Assembly (NCBI GenBank): GCA_903896505.1
Contig: CAITXU010000297.1
Coordinates: forward strand, 1 to 58,000
Length of the DNA: 58,000 nt
Source of the DNA: an uncultured Verrucomicrobiota bacterium
GTDB lineage: Bacteria > Verrucomicrobiota > Verrucomicrobiia > Limisphaerales > UBA9464
Direction: 5' to 3'
The notes under the pieces are model-generated. The model saw only the letters and a program-made list of their open reading frames with translations. It was not told the DNA's origin and searched no databases. Shown in pieces: positions 34,272 to 43,490 of the stretch. Every line of letters starts with the position of its first letter. Position 1 is the first letter of the stretch. The position numbers were made by a program, and so were the translations under genes.

Positions 34272-35683
34272 AAATCATCCTCCCGATAGGCGAGCGTCGA
34301 CACGGTCCGTGCACGCACCCGCACCACCGCTTCGATGGCCTGTCGGGTGCGGCCCACTGCTCCCTCGGCGCGAATTCGGTAGGTATCGGACCTCACCGTG
34401 ACTCGGGGAGCGACCTGTTGGACAAGGGAGCGATTGAATCCGGGAACGTCGAGCAGATGAGCCGCGCTCTGAAAAAATCCGTTGGCTCGTCGATGCGCGA
34501 CCACGGCCTGGGCCAGTGCCCGGGTCATGCCCGGAAGGCAAAGCAAAACTTCGGCGTCGGCGGTGTTGAGATTGACCGGACCGGTCAGTTCTGTCTGGTC
34601 CTCCACCGTCACGTGATCGGCAATCTCCTTGAACAGCCGTTCGTCGATCACCTTGGGACCGCCGTTGCCATTGCCGCCCTGCCGATTGGGGCCCGACCCG
34701 GGCAACGGAGCCGTCACATCCAGCAGATCGGTCAGGTTGCGGAGTTGGTTTTGCTGACGGTAGGTGACAATGGCCTTGGCAATTTCGGACGTGATCCCGC
34801 GAATGCCAGTGAGGGCTGCCTCATCCGCCGTTTGGACATTCACGCGGGCCAATCCGCTGGCATCGGTGTTCTCCACCTGAGAGTGAGCCGTCAGTAAAGT
34901 GGACCATCCACCGTCAAAGGAAGGCTCAAGTTTTTCGTTTTGTTCAGACCCAGGGCTGCTTCCACCTGCAGGTGTGATTGGCTCCAATGGAGATTCAGGG
35001 GTTGCTGCCTCACCCAGCAGCAACGTGGGTGTCATTCCACGGACCATCAACAATTCCCGGACCGTCGGGAAGGGGCCGTTGCGCGGACGACAGGGCGGAT
35101 TTAGTGATGCGTAGTAGTCCGCCTCGGCACCCCCGGGTGTGACGGCGTTGTCTTCATCGCGCCAGTCGACGATGGCCGCCGCGATGTCCGGGGTCAGACC
35201 GACGATTTTGGTCAGCTCTGACGTGTCGGCCACGTTGACATCCAGATGGCTCTCCTCGTCGGAGACCCCGTAGACGACCGGTCCGGGCTCGTCACTGGCC
35301 GGAGCGCGAAAGACACTGAACTTTCCCCGGCCCAGGGAAATCTCACGAAATTGCGTGGGAGCATTGAATAACTCCGCGCTGAAGACCGCCCCGGACCTTC
35401 GCCGTTCCAAAATATTTTGATGCAGCAAGGCCTTGGCCTTTTCAATTCCTGCCAGGGCCAGGTACCGGGCCTGGATTTGATCGGTCTGGGAATGCCCCGC
35501 GAGGAGGTCCATCCGTGAGGTGTGCAGCATCCCGATCACCACGACCGCCAGCAACACCACGCACCACAGAACAGCGACCAGGACCGAGGCCTGTCGGCGG
35601 CCGATGACGGGGCACTTGAATGCACCGGAGGCAGGAATACCGGCGCTCCTCACAAGCGGGCTCGGGCGTTTGGGAAGAGTCAT
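34268..35683 (-). CDS. gspK: T2SS minor pseudopilin GspK
   Basis: From the ATG at 35683 (overlapping the gspJ stop by ATGA) this is 471 residues. The prepilin-like segment RQASVLVAVLWCVVLLAVVV lies at about residues 30-49. Three helix-hairpin-helix/ComEA-like repeats follow, typical of GspK: VADTSELTKIVGLTPDIAAA, ADEAALTGIRGITSEIAKAI and TADAEVLLCLPGMTRALAQA. GspK caps the pseudopilus tip with GspI and GspJ. The protein is longer than the usual 320-350 residues because of linkers between repeats (GSSPGSEQNEKLEPSFDGG). The frame is open further upstream to 35959, inside gspJ. Confidence 0.92.
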   Translation of the reverse strand: MTLPKRPSPLVRSAGIPASGAFKCPVIGRRQASVLVAVLWCVVLLAVVVIGMLHTSRMDLLAGHSQTDQIQARYLALAGIEKAKALLHQNILERRRSGAVFSAELFNAPTQFREISLGRGKFSVFRAPASDEPGPVVYGVSDEESHLDVNVADTSELTKIVGLTPDIAAAIVDWRDEDNAVTPGGAEADYYASLNPPCRPRNGPFPTVRELLMVRGMTPTLLLGEAATPESPLEPITPAGGSSPGSEQNEKLEPSFDGGWSTLLTAHSQVENTDASGLARVNVQTADEAALTGIRGITSEIAKAIVTYRQQNQLRNLTDLLDVTAPLPGSGPNRQGGNGNGGPKVIDERLFKEIADHVTVEDQTELTGPVNLNTADAEVLLCLPGMTRALAQAVVAHRRANGFFQSAAHLLDVPGFNRSLVQQVAPRVTVRSDTYRIRAEGAVGRTRQAIEAVVRVRARTVSTLAYREDDL

Positions 35684-36456
35684 GGGATTCCCTGGGGTTG
35701 TCCGCCGGACGTGGCCGGGTTCGAGGAAGGGGCTGCGCTGGCTCCAGTGGGCAGGTTCAGTCGAACAACCGTCTGGAACATCAACGGTGGGTCTGAGTCC
35801 GGGTTCTTGGCGTCGGCTCTCGATGGGGGACGGGCGGGGGATGGGTCCAGCCAGACAGTGATCCGGACCGCCTCCGGCAGCCCGGAACTGTTGGGCTTGT
35901 CGCTGGTGATCTGGGATTTGCTCGATCCTGCTTTGGGATCCCCCCAAGAGTCGTACCAATCCTCCCCGTCAAAGTATTCAAGCCGGAATCCACGCAGTCC
36001 GTCGGCCAGCTCCTCCCTGGAACCGCCGGAAAGCGGATCAAAAGCCAGGGTCGGATTGCGGCGGCGCCAGAGTGAGTAATACGGCCCGGCCGGGTTCCGT
36101 TCGACAAACAGACTTTCCTCGCAAAAATCCCCTTCACCCGGGTTTCGGGGAGAATGGTGATGAGTCGCAAAATCGAGGTTGTCGGCGTCCACGGTTCCGA
36201 GCGTCCTCCGCACCCCCAGGAAGGCGGCCCCTCTCGGAAGGGGACAGGCGGACCGGAGGTCGGCGCTGATTCGCTGAAGAATGATCCGTGCCTTTTGCAG
36301 TGTGTCCGAGCGCGGTTCCACCACCCGTTGGCCTGAAAATCCGGCACTCAGGCAGGCGTAGGCCGCACCCAGAATGACTGCCATCATCGCGGCACTGATC
36401 AGAAGTTCAATCAATGTGAACGCCTGATTCCTTCGTGCTGCGATGGGAGATTTCAT
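35680..36456 (-). CDS. gspJ: T2SS minor pseudopilin GspJ
   Basis: This 258-residue protein has prepilin signal NQAFTLIELLISAAMMAVIL, with Ala rather than Gly at -1 of the expected cleavage site. A helical stalk follows (VVEPRSDTLQKARIILQRIS), then a beta-rich domain containing GLRGFRLEYFDGEDWYDSWG and PEAVRITVWLDPS. These match GspJ (T2SSJ). The C-terminal tail is rich in Pro/Ser/Ala. It overlaps both gspI (36453-36456) and gspK (35680-35683) by 4 bp. Confidence 0.92.
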   Translation of the reverse strand: MKSPIAARRNQAFTLIELLISAAMMAVILGAAYACLSAGFSGQRVVEPRSDTLQKARIILQRISADLRSACPLPRGAAFLGVRRTLGTVDADNLDFATHHHSPRNPGEGDFCEESLFVERNPAGPYYSLWRRRNPTLAFDPLSGGSREELADGLRGFRLEYFDGEDWYDSWGDPKAGSSKSQITSDKPNSSGLPEAVRITVWLDPSPARPPSRADAKNPDSDPPLMFQTVVRLNLPTGASAAPSSNPATSGGQPQGIP

Positions 36457-36899
36457 GACCGCCTCCCCCGGTTCTTCCCTTTCCGAGATTTCTCCAACCG
36501 TTCCGACGGCCGGTTGGTCAGTGAGTCTGACGGCACCTCAAACAAGAGGGTTCTCAATTCATAGAGCGGCTTTGACGTCGACTTGTGGCTCACTCCCACC
36601 GTCACGTCCCGGAGTCCGCTGATCGAGGTGGTCGTGATGGTCTGCTTCCAGTGAAAGTTTTTCAGTCCACCCGCCCCGTCGCCTTCGGTGACACCCGCCG
36701 GAAAGGTTTCCTCGGCGCGCAGCAGTTCCACTTGTCCGGCCGCCAGCCACGCGGCTGTGGTTTGCCATTCCGATTCTTTGCTTGCCCGCAGGGCACTGGT
36801 GATCCCCTGTGCCAATCCCGTCACCGCGACCGTCAGGATGACCACGGCCACCATGACCTCGATCAGCGAAAAGCCAGACTCGGAGCGTTGGGAGTTCAC
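36453..36899 (-). CDS. gspI: T2SS minor pseudopilin GspI
   Basis: Starting at GTG 36899, preceded by AGAAGG at about 10 nt, the product is 148 residues: MNSQRSESGFSLIEVMVAVV with a canonical G|FSLIE cleavage site. After the TM-stalk helix the region TTAAWLAAGQVELLRAEETF matches the GspI (A..LA..K/Q...) motif. An open frame continues to 37103, but its extra residues translate a CTCTGTGTCCT-type dispersed repeat (LTTEDTEDTEKE), so that part is probably not coding. It overlaps gspJ by ATGA. Confidence 0.88.
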   Translation of the reverse strand: MNSQRSESGFSLIEVMVAVVILTVAVTGLAQGITSALRASKESEWQTTAAWLAAGQVELLRAEETFPAGVTEGDGAGGLKNFHWKQTITTTSISGLRDVTVGVSHKSTSKPLYELRTLLFEVPSDSLTNRPSERLEKSRKGKNRGRRS

Positions 36900-36914
36900 G
36901 GGTTGGAATCCTTC

Positions 36915-37001
36915 TTTCTCTGTGTCCTCTGTGTCCTCTGTGGTTAAACCCCCTGACCGTGGGCAAGAGTCGAACCACAGAGGGCTCAAAGGGCTCAGAG
37001 A
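36915..37001. repeat. Imperfect inverted repeat CTCTGTGTCCTCTGTGG / CCACAGAGGGCTCAAAGG
   Basis: The left arm at 36918-36943 is built of CTCTGTG(TC) units ending TGGTT. The right arm at 36974-37001 starts AACCACAGAGG and continues GCTCAAAGGGCTCAGAG. It could form a hairpin between gspH and gspI. The sequence type is a frequent dispersed intergenic repeat in environmental bacteria (from memory). Confidence 0.5.
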
Positions 37002-37099
37002 ACCGGTTGATTTCAAGGGCGTTTGCTGGAATCGCCTCGGTGGGCGAAAAACCGGTATTTGGAAGACAGGACTGTCTTCACTACGGCGCGGAGGCTGGT

Positions 37100-37684
37100 T
37101 CATGGGGAGGGTCGGACGGTGACCCGCGCGGTTACGGGATTGAGGCGCAGCACGATGAGATGATCGGAATGATCACGGAGTTCGACTTCAACCCCATCGC
37201 AGGTGCCATCCGGGAAAAAATGAACTGCGGTGGGTGGGGGGCCGGGATTTCGACCCGGTCGGGAGTCTGGGGGTGCAGCGCGGGAGGGGCCGTCGGCGGG
37301 CGTGGCTATTGGCGTCGCAGGCAGCGGACGGATGCTGATGGAAATCCGGGGATCGACTTCACCGCTGAAAATGGAGGAGTCGTTTACAGGTGCGAAACGA
37401 ACCTGCCTGCGGTCGCGACCCGTCTGACGTTCCAGCTGATAACGGCCCCGGGACTTGTCGAAGTGGATCCGGAGATGTTCGTTGTTGGCCACCGCCCGGC
37501 TGCCGGCCAGCCCAAATAGTTCGATCCATCGCCGACTGGCAGAGCGGAGTTGGGCATCCTCCAGGCCGCCACGCATTTCCGGCAGGATGAGCGCCGACAG
37601 GACGGCAATGAGGGTGATCACGACCATCAGCTCGATCAATGTGAATCCCGATCGAGGAACCGCGATGGAGGCGGAATTGCGCAC
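37100..37684 (-). CDS. gspH: T2SS minor pseudopilin GspH
   Basis: This 194-residue protein has the prepilin signal RSGFTLIELMVVITLIAVLS, with cleavage after Gly. The stalk region holds DAQLRSASRRWIELFGLAGS, typical of GspH/FimT-type pilins (LRSAxxxLxxxLxxARxxA). The globular part has VHFFPDGTCDGVEVELRD, the conserved Fxx(D/N)GxxxGxxV motif of GspH near the end. A Pro-rich loop (SRAAPPDSRPGRNPGPPPT) is inserted before it. It lies 6 bp after gspG. Confidence 0.9.
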   Translation of the reverse strand: MRNSASIAVPRSGFTLIELMVVITLIAVLSALILPEMRGGLEDAQLRSASRRWIELFGLAGSRAVANNEHLRIHFDKSRGRYQLERQTGRDRRQVRFAPVNDSSIFSGEVDPRISISIRPLPATPIATPADGPSRAAPPDSRPGRNPGPPPTAVHFFPDGTCDGVEVELRDHSDHLIVLRLNPVTARVTVRPSP

Positions 37685-37690
37685 GGAGTC

Positions 37691-38122
37691 TTACCAGTTT
37701 CCGATGTCAGCGTTGACGCCGTCGCCACCCTCGGCCTGGTCCGCCCCGCGTGACCAGAGATCAAAGGAGGTCGGATGATGGACCCCGGGGCGTTTGTACT
37801 GATAGGGCGTGCCCCAGGGATCATTCCGGAGCTGCTTGATGTAAGGTCCCCGCCATTTTTTGTCATCACCGCCTGGCGGCTCACTCAGTACCCGCAGTCC
37901 TTCGTCGGAGGTTGGGTACCGGTCCATGTTGATATAGAATCGTTCCAGGGCCGATTCGAGCTCGGCGATGTGGGATTTGGCTGCGCTGATCTTGGCGTCG
38001 GAGGTGGCCCCCATGAACTGGGGAATGATGGTGGCGGCAAGAACGGCGAGGATCACCACCACGACCATGATCTCGATAAGGGTGAAGGCGCTTCGATGAC
38101 GGGACGATGAACAACGATGCAT
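37691..38122 (-). CDS. gspG: T2SS major pseudopilin GspG
   Basis: This 143-residue protein has prepilin signal RSAFTLIEIMVVVVILAVLA (Ala at -1). The stalk helix and C-terminal domain show YPTSDEGLRVLSEPPG, then WRGPYIKQLRNDPWGTPYQY and SFDLWSRGADQAEGGDGVNA. The DPWG motif and the Asp-rich calcium loop (GADQAEGGDG) are hallmarks of GspG. It is the main subunit of the periplasmic pseudopilus. It is followed by gspH after 6 bp and preceded by gspF with 31 bp between them. Confidence 0.95.
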   Translation of the reverse strand: MHRCSSSRHRSAFTLIEIMVVVVILAVLAATIIPQFMGATSDAKISAAKSHIAELESALERFYINMDRYPTSDEGLRVLSEPPGGDDKKWRGPYIKQLRNDPWGTPYQYKRPGVHHPTSFDLWSRGADQAEGGDGVNADIGNW

Positions 38123-38153
38123 ACGGCAGGGGAGTGGAATGGAGGATGGGCGG

Positions 38154-39476
38154 TTAATGGATGGTTTGACTCATTTTGAAAATCGGGAGCAACAGGGCGA
38201 TGACCATGAATCCGACCAGCGCCCCGACCACGAGGATGAGGAAGGGTGCCAGCAGGGAAATGATCGTCTTGGTCCGTGCCCGCATTCGACGTTCCTCAAT
38301 GGCAGCCACTTTTAGGAGCATCTCATCGAGTTTCCCGGTTTCCTCCCCGACGGCGATCATCTGAACCACGCTTCGCGGAAAAAGCCCCATTTCCCTCAAC
38401 GGAGCTGCGAGAGAAGCGCCACCTCGGGTGGACTCGGCCACCTGGGCGATTTGACCGGAAAGAATGAGGTTGCCCATCGATCCCTCCACGATTTTCAAGG
38501 CCGGCAGGAGGGAGACCCCACTCTTGACCAATATCCCAAGCGTCCGGGAAAAGCGGCTCAATGCGGCTGCCCGGAGCATCGATCCGACCATCGGGACCCG
38601 AAGTTTCCACCCGTCAACCTGGAGTGCGCCTCCGGGTGTCCGGGCAAACGCCCGGTACCCAGCGAAGATCGCTCCCAAGGCGAGGAGCACAAGCCAGCCG
38701 TAATTTCCCAAAAATTCGCTCAGCCAGAGCAGCAATCGTGTGGGCAAGGGAAGAACGGCGGTCATTTCCTTGAGCATGGTGAATAATTTGGGAAGAACGA
38801 CCACCAGGAGGACCGCTACGGTGACCATGCCGAACCCGAGAACAAAAAGAGGATAAGCCACTGCTGAGACCACCTCGCTCCGGACCTCGTCCTCATGTTC
38901 CAAGAGGTCCGCCAGATCATGGATGACGGAGGGCAGGGCACCCGCTTCCTCCCCGACCCTCACCATGCTGACGTAAAGTTTACCGAAAATCCTGGGATGC
39001 ATGGCCAGTGCTGCCGAAAACGACGATCCGGTTCTGACCGCCGTCGACAACTGATGAACCACCTCCCGCAAGGCTGGATTGACCTCTTCTTCCCCCAACC
39101 CCTCCAAGGCTTGGGGAATTGGAATCGATGCCCCCACCAAGGCGGCCATCTGCCTCGAGAAAGCCGTGATTTCCCGGGTCTTGATGCCTGTACCCCAACG
39201 AAATCCACCTGTTGACTTCACCGGGCTGGCTTGGGTCGAAGCGGATGGGCTGCCGCCGAGTGAGATTTGCCCCTTTTTGCCCGTGAGCGCGGTTCCTGTG
39301 GTTGGGGGAGGTTTGGTAGGAGTGATGACGCCGCTGGGGACCTGCGCTTCCAGGCGGGAGGGGTACAGCCCCTTCTTTCCGAGCAATTGCAACGCCGACC
39401 GCCGGTCATCGGCGTCAATGACACCAGTGACGGATGAACCGTCCCCTGCCACGGCCTGGTATCGGAAGGTACTCAT
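38154..39476 (-). CDS. gspF: T2SS inner-membrane platform protein GspF
   Basis: This 440-residue polytopic membrane protein starts MSTFRYQAVAGDGSSVTGVI, the usual opening of GspF/PilC. It has two related T2SSF domains. The first begins TAFSRQMAALVGASIPIPQAL-like (ITAFSRQMAALVGASIPIPQ) at about residue 100. The second begins ALSRFSRTLGILVKSGVSLL at about 303. Three TM helices are seen (ALFVLGFGMVTVAVLLVV region, WLVLLALGAIFAGYRAF and a C-terminal ILVVGALVGFMVIALLLPIF). An N-terminal insert (TPTKPPPTTGTALTGKKGQ) is longer than usual. It overlaps gspE by ATGA. Confidence 0.95.
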   Translation of the reverse strand: MSTFRYQAVAGDGSSVTGVIDADDRRSALQLLGKKGLYPSRLEAQVPSGVITPTKPPPTTGTALTGKKGQISLGGSPSASTQASPVKSTGGFRWGTGIKTREITAFSRQMAALVGASIPIPQALEGLGEEEVNPALREVVHQLSTAVRTGSSFSAALAMHPRIFGKLYVSMVRVGEEAGALPSVIHDLADLLEHEDEVRSEVVSAVAYPLFVLGFGMVTVAVLLVVVLPKLFTMLKEMTAVLPLPTRLLLWLSEFLGNYGWLVLLALGAIFAGYRAFARTPGGALQVDGWKLRVPMVGSMLRAAALSRFSRTLGILVKSGVSLLPALKIVEGSMGNLILSGQIAQVAESTRGGASLAAPLREMGLFPRSVVQMIAVGEETGKLDEMLLKVAAIEERRMRARTKTIISLLAPFLILVVGALVGFMVIALLLPIFKMSQTIH

Positions 39477-41047
39477 TCCAGAGCATCGCCCGAACAGACG
39501 CGAACAATTTCTTCGAGGGTGGTCTGGCCTTCACCGGCCTTTCGCAGGGCGTCCTCCTGCATGGTGACCATCGTCCTGCGGGCCGTCGCCTTTAATTCAG
39601 CAGCGGACCGCCGCATCAGAATCATCTCGCGAAGAGCTGGTGTGACAGCCAACAACTCAAAAATCCCCACCCGACCCCGGTAGCCACCCCGACATTCGTC
39701 ACAGCCAGTGCCCGCGAAAAACTCCCCATCGAGAGGACGTCCACTCAGCAGTTCCAGCTTACCGCGCAGCAGGTCAGAAACCGGTGTGGGTCGTCGGCAC
39801 ACCGGGCATACCCGGCGGACCAGCCGCTGGGCCAGCACGCCTTCCAGCGAGGAGGATATCAGGAACGGTTCGATCCCCATGTCCATCAGCCGTGTGACCG
39901 CGCTGGGCGCGTCGTTGGTATGGAGGGTGCTGAACACCTGGTGCCCGGTCAGCGCGGCCCGGATGGCAATTTCTGCGGTTTCGACATCCCGGATTTCGCC
40001 CACCATGATCACGTCGGGGTCCTGTCGCAGGATGGCGCGGAGCCCGGTGGCAAAGGTGAAGCCGCGGCTGGGGCGGACGGGAATTTGAGCCACCCCGGCG
40101 AGCTCATATTCCACTGGATCTTCGATGGTCAGTATCTTCTTCTCAGGAGCATAAACCCCCTGGAGGATCGAATAGAGGGTGGTGGTCTTACCGCTGCCGG
40201 TCGGGCCCGTGGTAAGGAAGAGTCCGTGGGGCTTCTCCACCAGATGGCTAAGAAGCGCTGCCCGCTCCGCATCAAGACCCAGTTCCTGCGGGCGCAGGAG
40301 CCGCTCGTGTTTGACGAGCAACCGCATCACCACACTTTCACCGTGGATGGTCGGCATCGTGCCAACACGGATATCCACCCGTGAGCCGCGATGATTGATC
40401 TGGATATGGCCGTCCTGCGGCATGAACCGTTCGGCAATGTTCATGTCGGCCATGATCTTGATACGGGAGACCAAGGCGGCATGCAGAGGCTTCGGCGGAG
40501 GCGGCTTTTCCTGCAAAAGACCATCGATTCGGTACCTCAGCTGGAGCGTGTTTTCAAACGGCAGCAGATGGATGTCGCTGGCCCGCTCACGGAGCGCGGT
40601 CGAGACAATCAGATTGACCAGATTGACCACGGTGGGCTCGTTGGCCATCACCTCAATGTCGTGCAGGTCCTTCGACTCGCCTGTTCCGTCCGTCGCTGGA
40701 TCGAGGCCGGCGATCATTTTTTCGACCGTGACCTGGTAGCAGGCGGAAATTTTCTCGGATATTTCGGACTCTGGAGCCAGGTGTTGGAGGACGTCGCACC
40801 CGCTTAACAAACGAATATCATCCAGGACCCTGGGGCTGGCTGGGGAGGCGGTCGCAATCGTCAGGACCCCGTTCCGCAAACCAATGGGGATCAGCCGATG
40901 CTGCTGAGCAAAGGAAGCAGGGACCGTCTGCAACACCTCCGGGTCGATTTCTAAAGTCGATAGAAACGACCGCGATCTCCCGGCAGCGTCCGTTTGTCCC
41001 TGGGCGGACAGGTCGTTCTCCATGAGGAGTGTCGCTGGGGTGGTCAT
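39473..41047 (-). CDS. gspE: T2SS ATPase GspE
   Basis: From the ATG at 41047 this is 524 residues. An N1E-like domain (DPEVLQTVPASFAQQHRLIP) is followed by the GspE/PilB core. Walker A is TTGPTGSGKTTTLY (about 275-288), the Asp box EDPVEYE, Walker B QDPDVIMVGEIRD and the His box THQ-type GHQVFSTLHTNDAPSAV. The zinc-binding CxxC pair is RRVCPVCRR (about 412) and GCDECRGG (about 445). This cytoplasmic hexameric ATPase powers the secretion pseudopilus. It is the first gene of the operon; its promoter should lie in the 205 bp upstream spacer (41048-41252), where no clear promoter could be assigned. Confidence 0.95.
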   Translation of the reverse strand: MTTPATLLMENDLSAQGQTDAAGRSRSFLSTLEIDPEVLQTVPASFAQQHRLIPIGLRNGVLTIATASPASPRVLDDIRLLSGCDVLQHLAPESEISEKISACYQVTVEKMIAGLDPATDGTGESKDLHDIEVMANEPTVVNLVNLIVSTALRERASDIHLLPFENTLQLRYRIDGLLQEKPPPPKPLHAALVSRIKIMADMNIAERFMPQDGHIQINHRGSRVDIRVGTMPTIHGESVVMRLLVKHERLLRPQELGLDAERAALLSHLVEKPHGLFLTTGPTGSGKTTTLYSILQGVYAPEKKILTIEDPVEYELAGVAQIPVRPSRGFTFATGLRAILRQDPDVIMVGEIRDVETAEIAIRAALTGHQVFSTLHTNDAPSAVTRLMDMGIEPFLISSSLEGVLAQRLVRRVCPVCRRPTPVSDLLRGKLELLSGRPLDGEFFAGTGCDECRGGYRGRVGIFELLAVTPALREMILMRRSAAELKATARRTMVTMQEDALRKAGEGQTTLEEIVRVCSGDALE

Positions 41048-41252
41048 GGTGAAGCAATGAGAATCCAGTTCATTAAAACCGGTAATCTGCGAAAAGTTCC
41101 GGCACAAACTTGGAAATCAGTCCTTGAGACGCCGGACTTGGGAAAATGTTCAAAGCCCGGTTCGAGGGATGCCGGCTCGTCCTTTCAGAATGCGGCGGAC
41201 CAAGGGCGATTTCTGCCGAATCAACTTTCAGCGGGAGCAGTCAATTCTCAAC

Positions 41253-43490
41253 TCAACCCACGGGAAGGACGGACTGACGGGTACCCACATCACCCGATAT
41301 CTGGCTTGAGACGGACAGTCGGGAGATTGCAGCTTCCAACTTATGGCGGTTGACCGGTTTGGATATAAAATCATTCATGCCGGCTTCGAAACAGGCATCG
41401 CGGTCGGAAGAAAAGGCATTGGCCGTCAGGCCAATAATGGAGACCAGGGCGGACGCGCTCGAAAGTTTTCGGATGTTCCTGGTCGCTTCCAGGCCGCCCA
41501 TGACGGGCAACTCCATATCCATAAGCACGAGGTCGATTCCTCCCAGTTTGACCCGGTCGACGGCTTTTTCCCCGTCTTCGGCCAGTTCGACCGACAATCC
41601 CATTTTTTCCAACAACCGCCTCGAGACCATCTGGTTGATTTGATTGTCCTCTACCACAAGGACTCTACCGACAAACTGAACGAGCCTTTCCGGGGTGGGA
41701 ACTTCGACGGTTTCGGTCGGAATCGTTCGGAAATCAGTCAATGCCCTTTTCAATCTGCGGACGGTCAGTGGACCAGCCAAAGACACCATTGCGTCCTCCT
41801 GGAAAAGCGGTTCCGCCACGGGAAAGCCAAAGACGACAGTCCGTTGAAGTTGTTCGGGAGAAAGTTGAAGCTTCGAGATGGAGCGTAAATCCACGAGTAA
41901 GCCGTCTTGTGCCGGAAGATGGTCTGCGGAATGGTCCCACTCGGTCGGGGTAACCCCCATTTCTGCCATCTCTCGATGAAGAATCTGAAAGGCCAGGTCC
42001 GTCTGGGTCACCAGATGGAGACGGTTCCATGGCCATTGGATTCCGGGCGGTGCGAACGGCTCTTTTGCATCCACAGGCAATTGAAACCAAAAGCAGCTTC
42101 CTTTCCCTGGTGCACTCTCGACCCCGATTTTTCCGCCCATGGCCTGTACCAGTCGGCGGCTGATGGCAAGCCCCAGGCCTGATCCGCCAAACCGTCGGTG
42201 AACGGAGGAGTTGAGCTGGTTGAATTCCTCAAAGAGATGGATTTGGGCCGACGCAGGTATGCCAATGCCAGTGTCTCGTACCTCAAAGCGCAGCCAGGCG
42301 ACACCTGGCTCCATTTTGACTCTTCGGACGACGATGACCACGTCCCCCTTTTCTGTAAACTTGACGGCATTGGCGCACAAGTTCACCAAGATTTGCCGGA
42401 GCCGGGCTTCGTCCCCTTCCATGATTCCTTCCGGATGAACCGCAATCAGGCCCAGATTTTTCTGCCGTGCCTTGGGGGAAACGATCTCGACCGTACTTTC
42501 GATCAAGGTTCCCAGTTCAAAACGCCTTCGTTCCAAACGGGTGGAACCTGATTCGAGCCAGGAGAAATCGAGGACATCGTTGATGAGGTCCAGCAGGGAT
42601 GTCCCGCATTCACGGATGGTGACGAGCAATTTCCGGTGTTCGGCATTCAATTGGGAAGCATCAAAGAGCTCCGTGCTTCCGATGATTCCGTTGAGCGGTG
42701 TCCGGATTTCGTGGCTCATCGTCGCCAGAAAGACAGATTTGGCCCGATTTCCAGCGTCGGCTTGCAGTGCCACTGCCTGATGGCTCTGATTGAGCAATTC
42801 CAAGCGTCGTTGTGTGGCCCGGAGACTTCGGATCTGATGTCTCAACATCAAAATAACGGTACAAAGCATCACTGCCATGGCGATCACCTTGGTAATCAAT
42901 AAATCATAAATGACCAATCCACGTTGATGGTCACTGATGTTTTTATCCGCTTCAATGCGTTCTGCGTTCGCGGAGAGGCGGATGGTATGGTTGACGAGGT
43001 CATCCACGTCGTTGAGCAATTCTTCGAGCCTTTCCCGGTTGACCACCCCTGAATCCACCTCCTTCGCATACTTTGCGTTCAATTGGTGGATGCCGTCGAT
43101 GACTGCCAATGCATGCCGGAGGTAGGTGTCATCCTCGTTGAACGGGCTTGCCAGACCAGAAATATCGAGGTTGGAGAGACCGCTGATGAGGATGTCAAAT
43201 TCGGTGGTGACATCCCGGAAGGTCCGGTTCCCTCTTCCATCGAGGAAGAAGGTGATGGCTTCCAGCAGCTTATGAGCCTGACGGTCCGTCCGGGTAGCCG
43301 TCCAGACGGCGTTGATCTGAACTTGACGCGCAAGGTCCCGCTGGTCGTGCCTGAGCGTTGCCAGCGTGTAGACGGTGAGCGCCAGCGCGATCAGGCTGAT
43401 GAGCAGCAGGGAACCCGATGTTCCTTTCCAGACCGACCCAATAATGATCGTTCGTACCATCCCGTCGACCTGTTTGACTGGAGAGCTCAT
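41253..43490 (-). CDS. Hybrid sensor histidine kinase, module 2
   Basis: From the ATG at 43490 this is 745 residues. TM1 is at about 25-46 and TM2 at about 193-217, enclosing a periplasmic four-helix-type sensor of about 150 residues. HisKA has His260 in [13 protein letters not shown]. HATPase has [20 protein letters not shown] and [14 protein letters not shown] degenerate receiver-like stretch lacking the phospho-Asp lies at about 490-590. A true receiver carries Asp658 in [13 protein letters not shown]. The start overlaps the upstream exported protein gene by ATGA, so each sensor is co-translated with it. It is a paralogue of the kinase at 44143-46737, but lacks an Hpt domain. The T2SS operon follows on the same strand. 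Confidence 0.93.
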   Translation of the reverse strand: MSSPVKQVDGMVRTIIIGSVWKGTSGSLLLISLIALALTVYTLATLRHDQRDLARQVQINAVWTATRTDRQAHKLLEAITFFLDGRGNRTFRDVTTEFDILISGLSNLDISGLASPFNEDDTYLRHALAVIDGIHQLNAKYAKEVDSGVVNRERLEELLNDVDDLVNHTIRLSANAERIEADKNISDHQRGLVIYDLLITKVIAMAVMLCTVILMLRHQIRSLRATQRRLELLNQSHQAVALQADAGNRAKSVFLATMSHEIRTPLNGIIGSTELFDASQLNAEHRKLLVTIRECGTSLLDLINDVLDFSWLESGSTRLERRRFELGTLIESTVEIVSPKARQKNLGLIAVHPEGIMEGDEARLRQILVNLCANAVKFTEKGDVVIVVRRVKMEPGVAWLRFEVRDTGIGIPASAQIHLFEEFNQLNSSVHRRFGGSGLGLAISRRLVQAMGGKIGVESAPGKGSCFWFQLPVDAKEPFAPPGIQWPWNRLHLVTQTDLAFQILHREMAEMGVTPTEWDHSADHLPAQDGLLVDLRSISKLQLSPEQLQRTVVFGFPVAEPLFQEDAMVSLAGPLTVRRLKRALTDFRTIPTETVEVPTPERLVQFVGRVLVVEDNQINQMVSRRLLEKMGLSVELAEDGEKAVDRVKLGGIDLVLMDMELPVMGGLEATRNIRKLSSASALVSIIGLTANAFSSDRDACFEAGMNDFISKPVNRHKLEAAISRLSVSSQISGDVGTRQSVLPVG

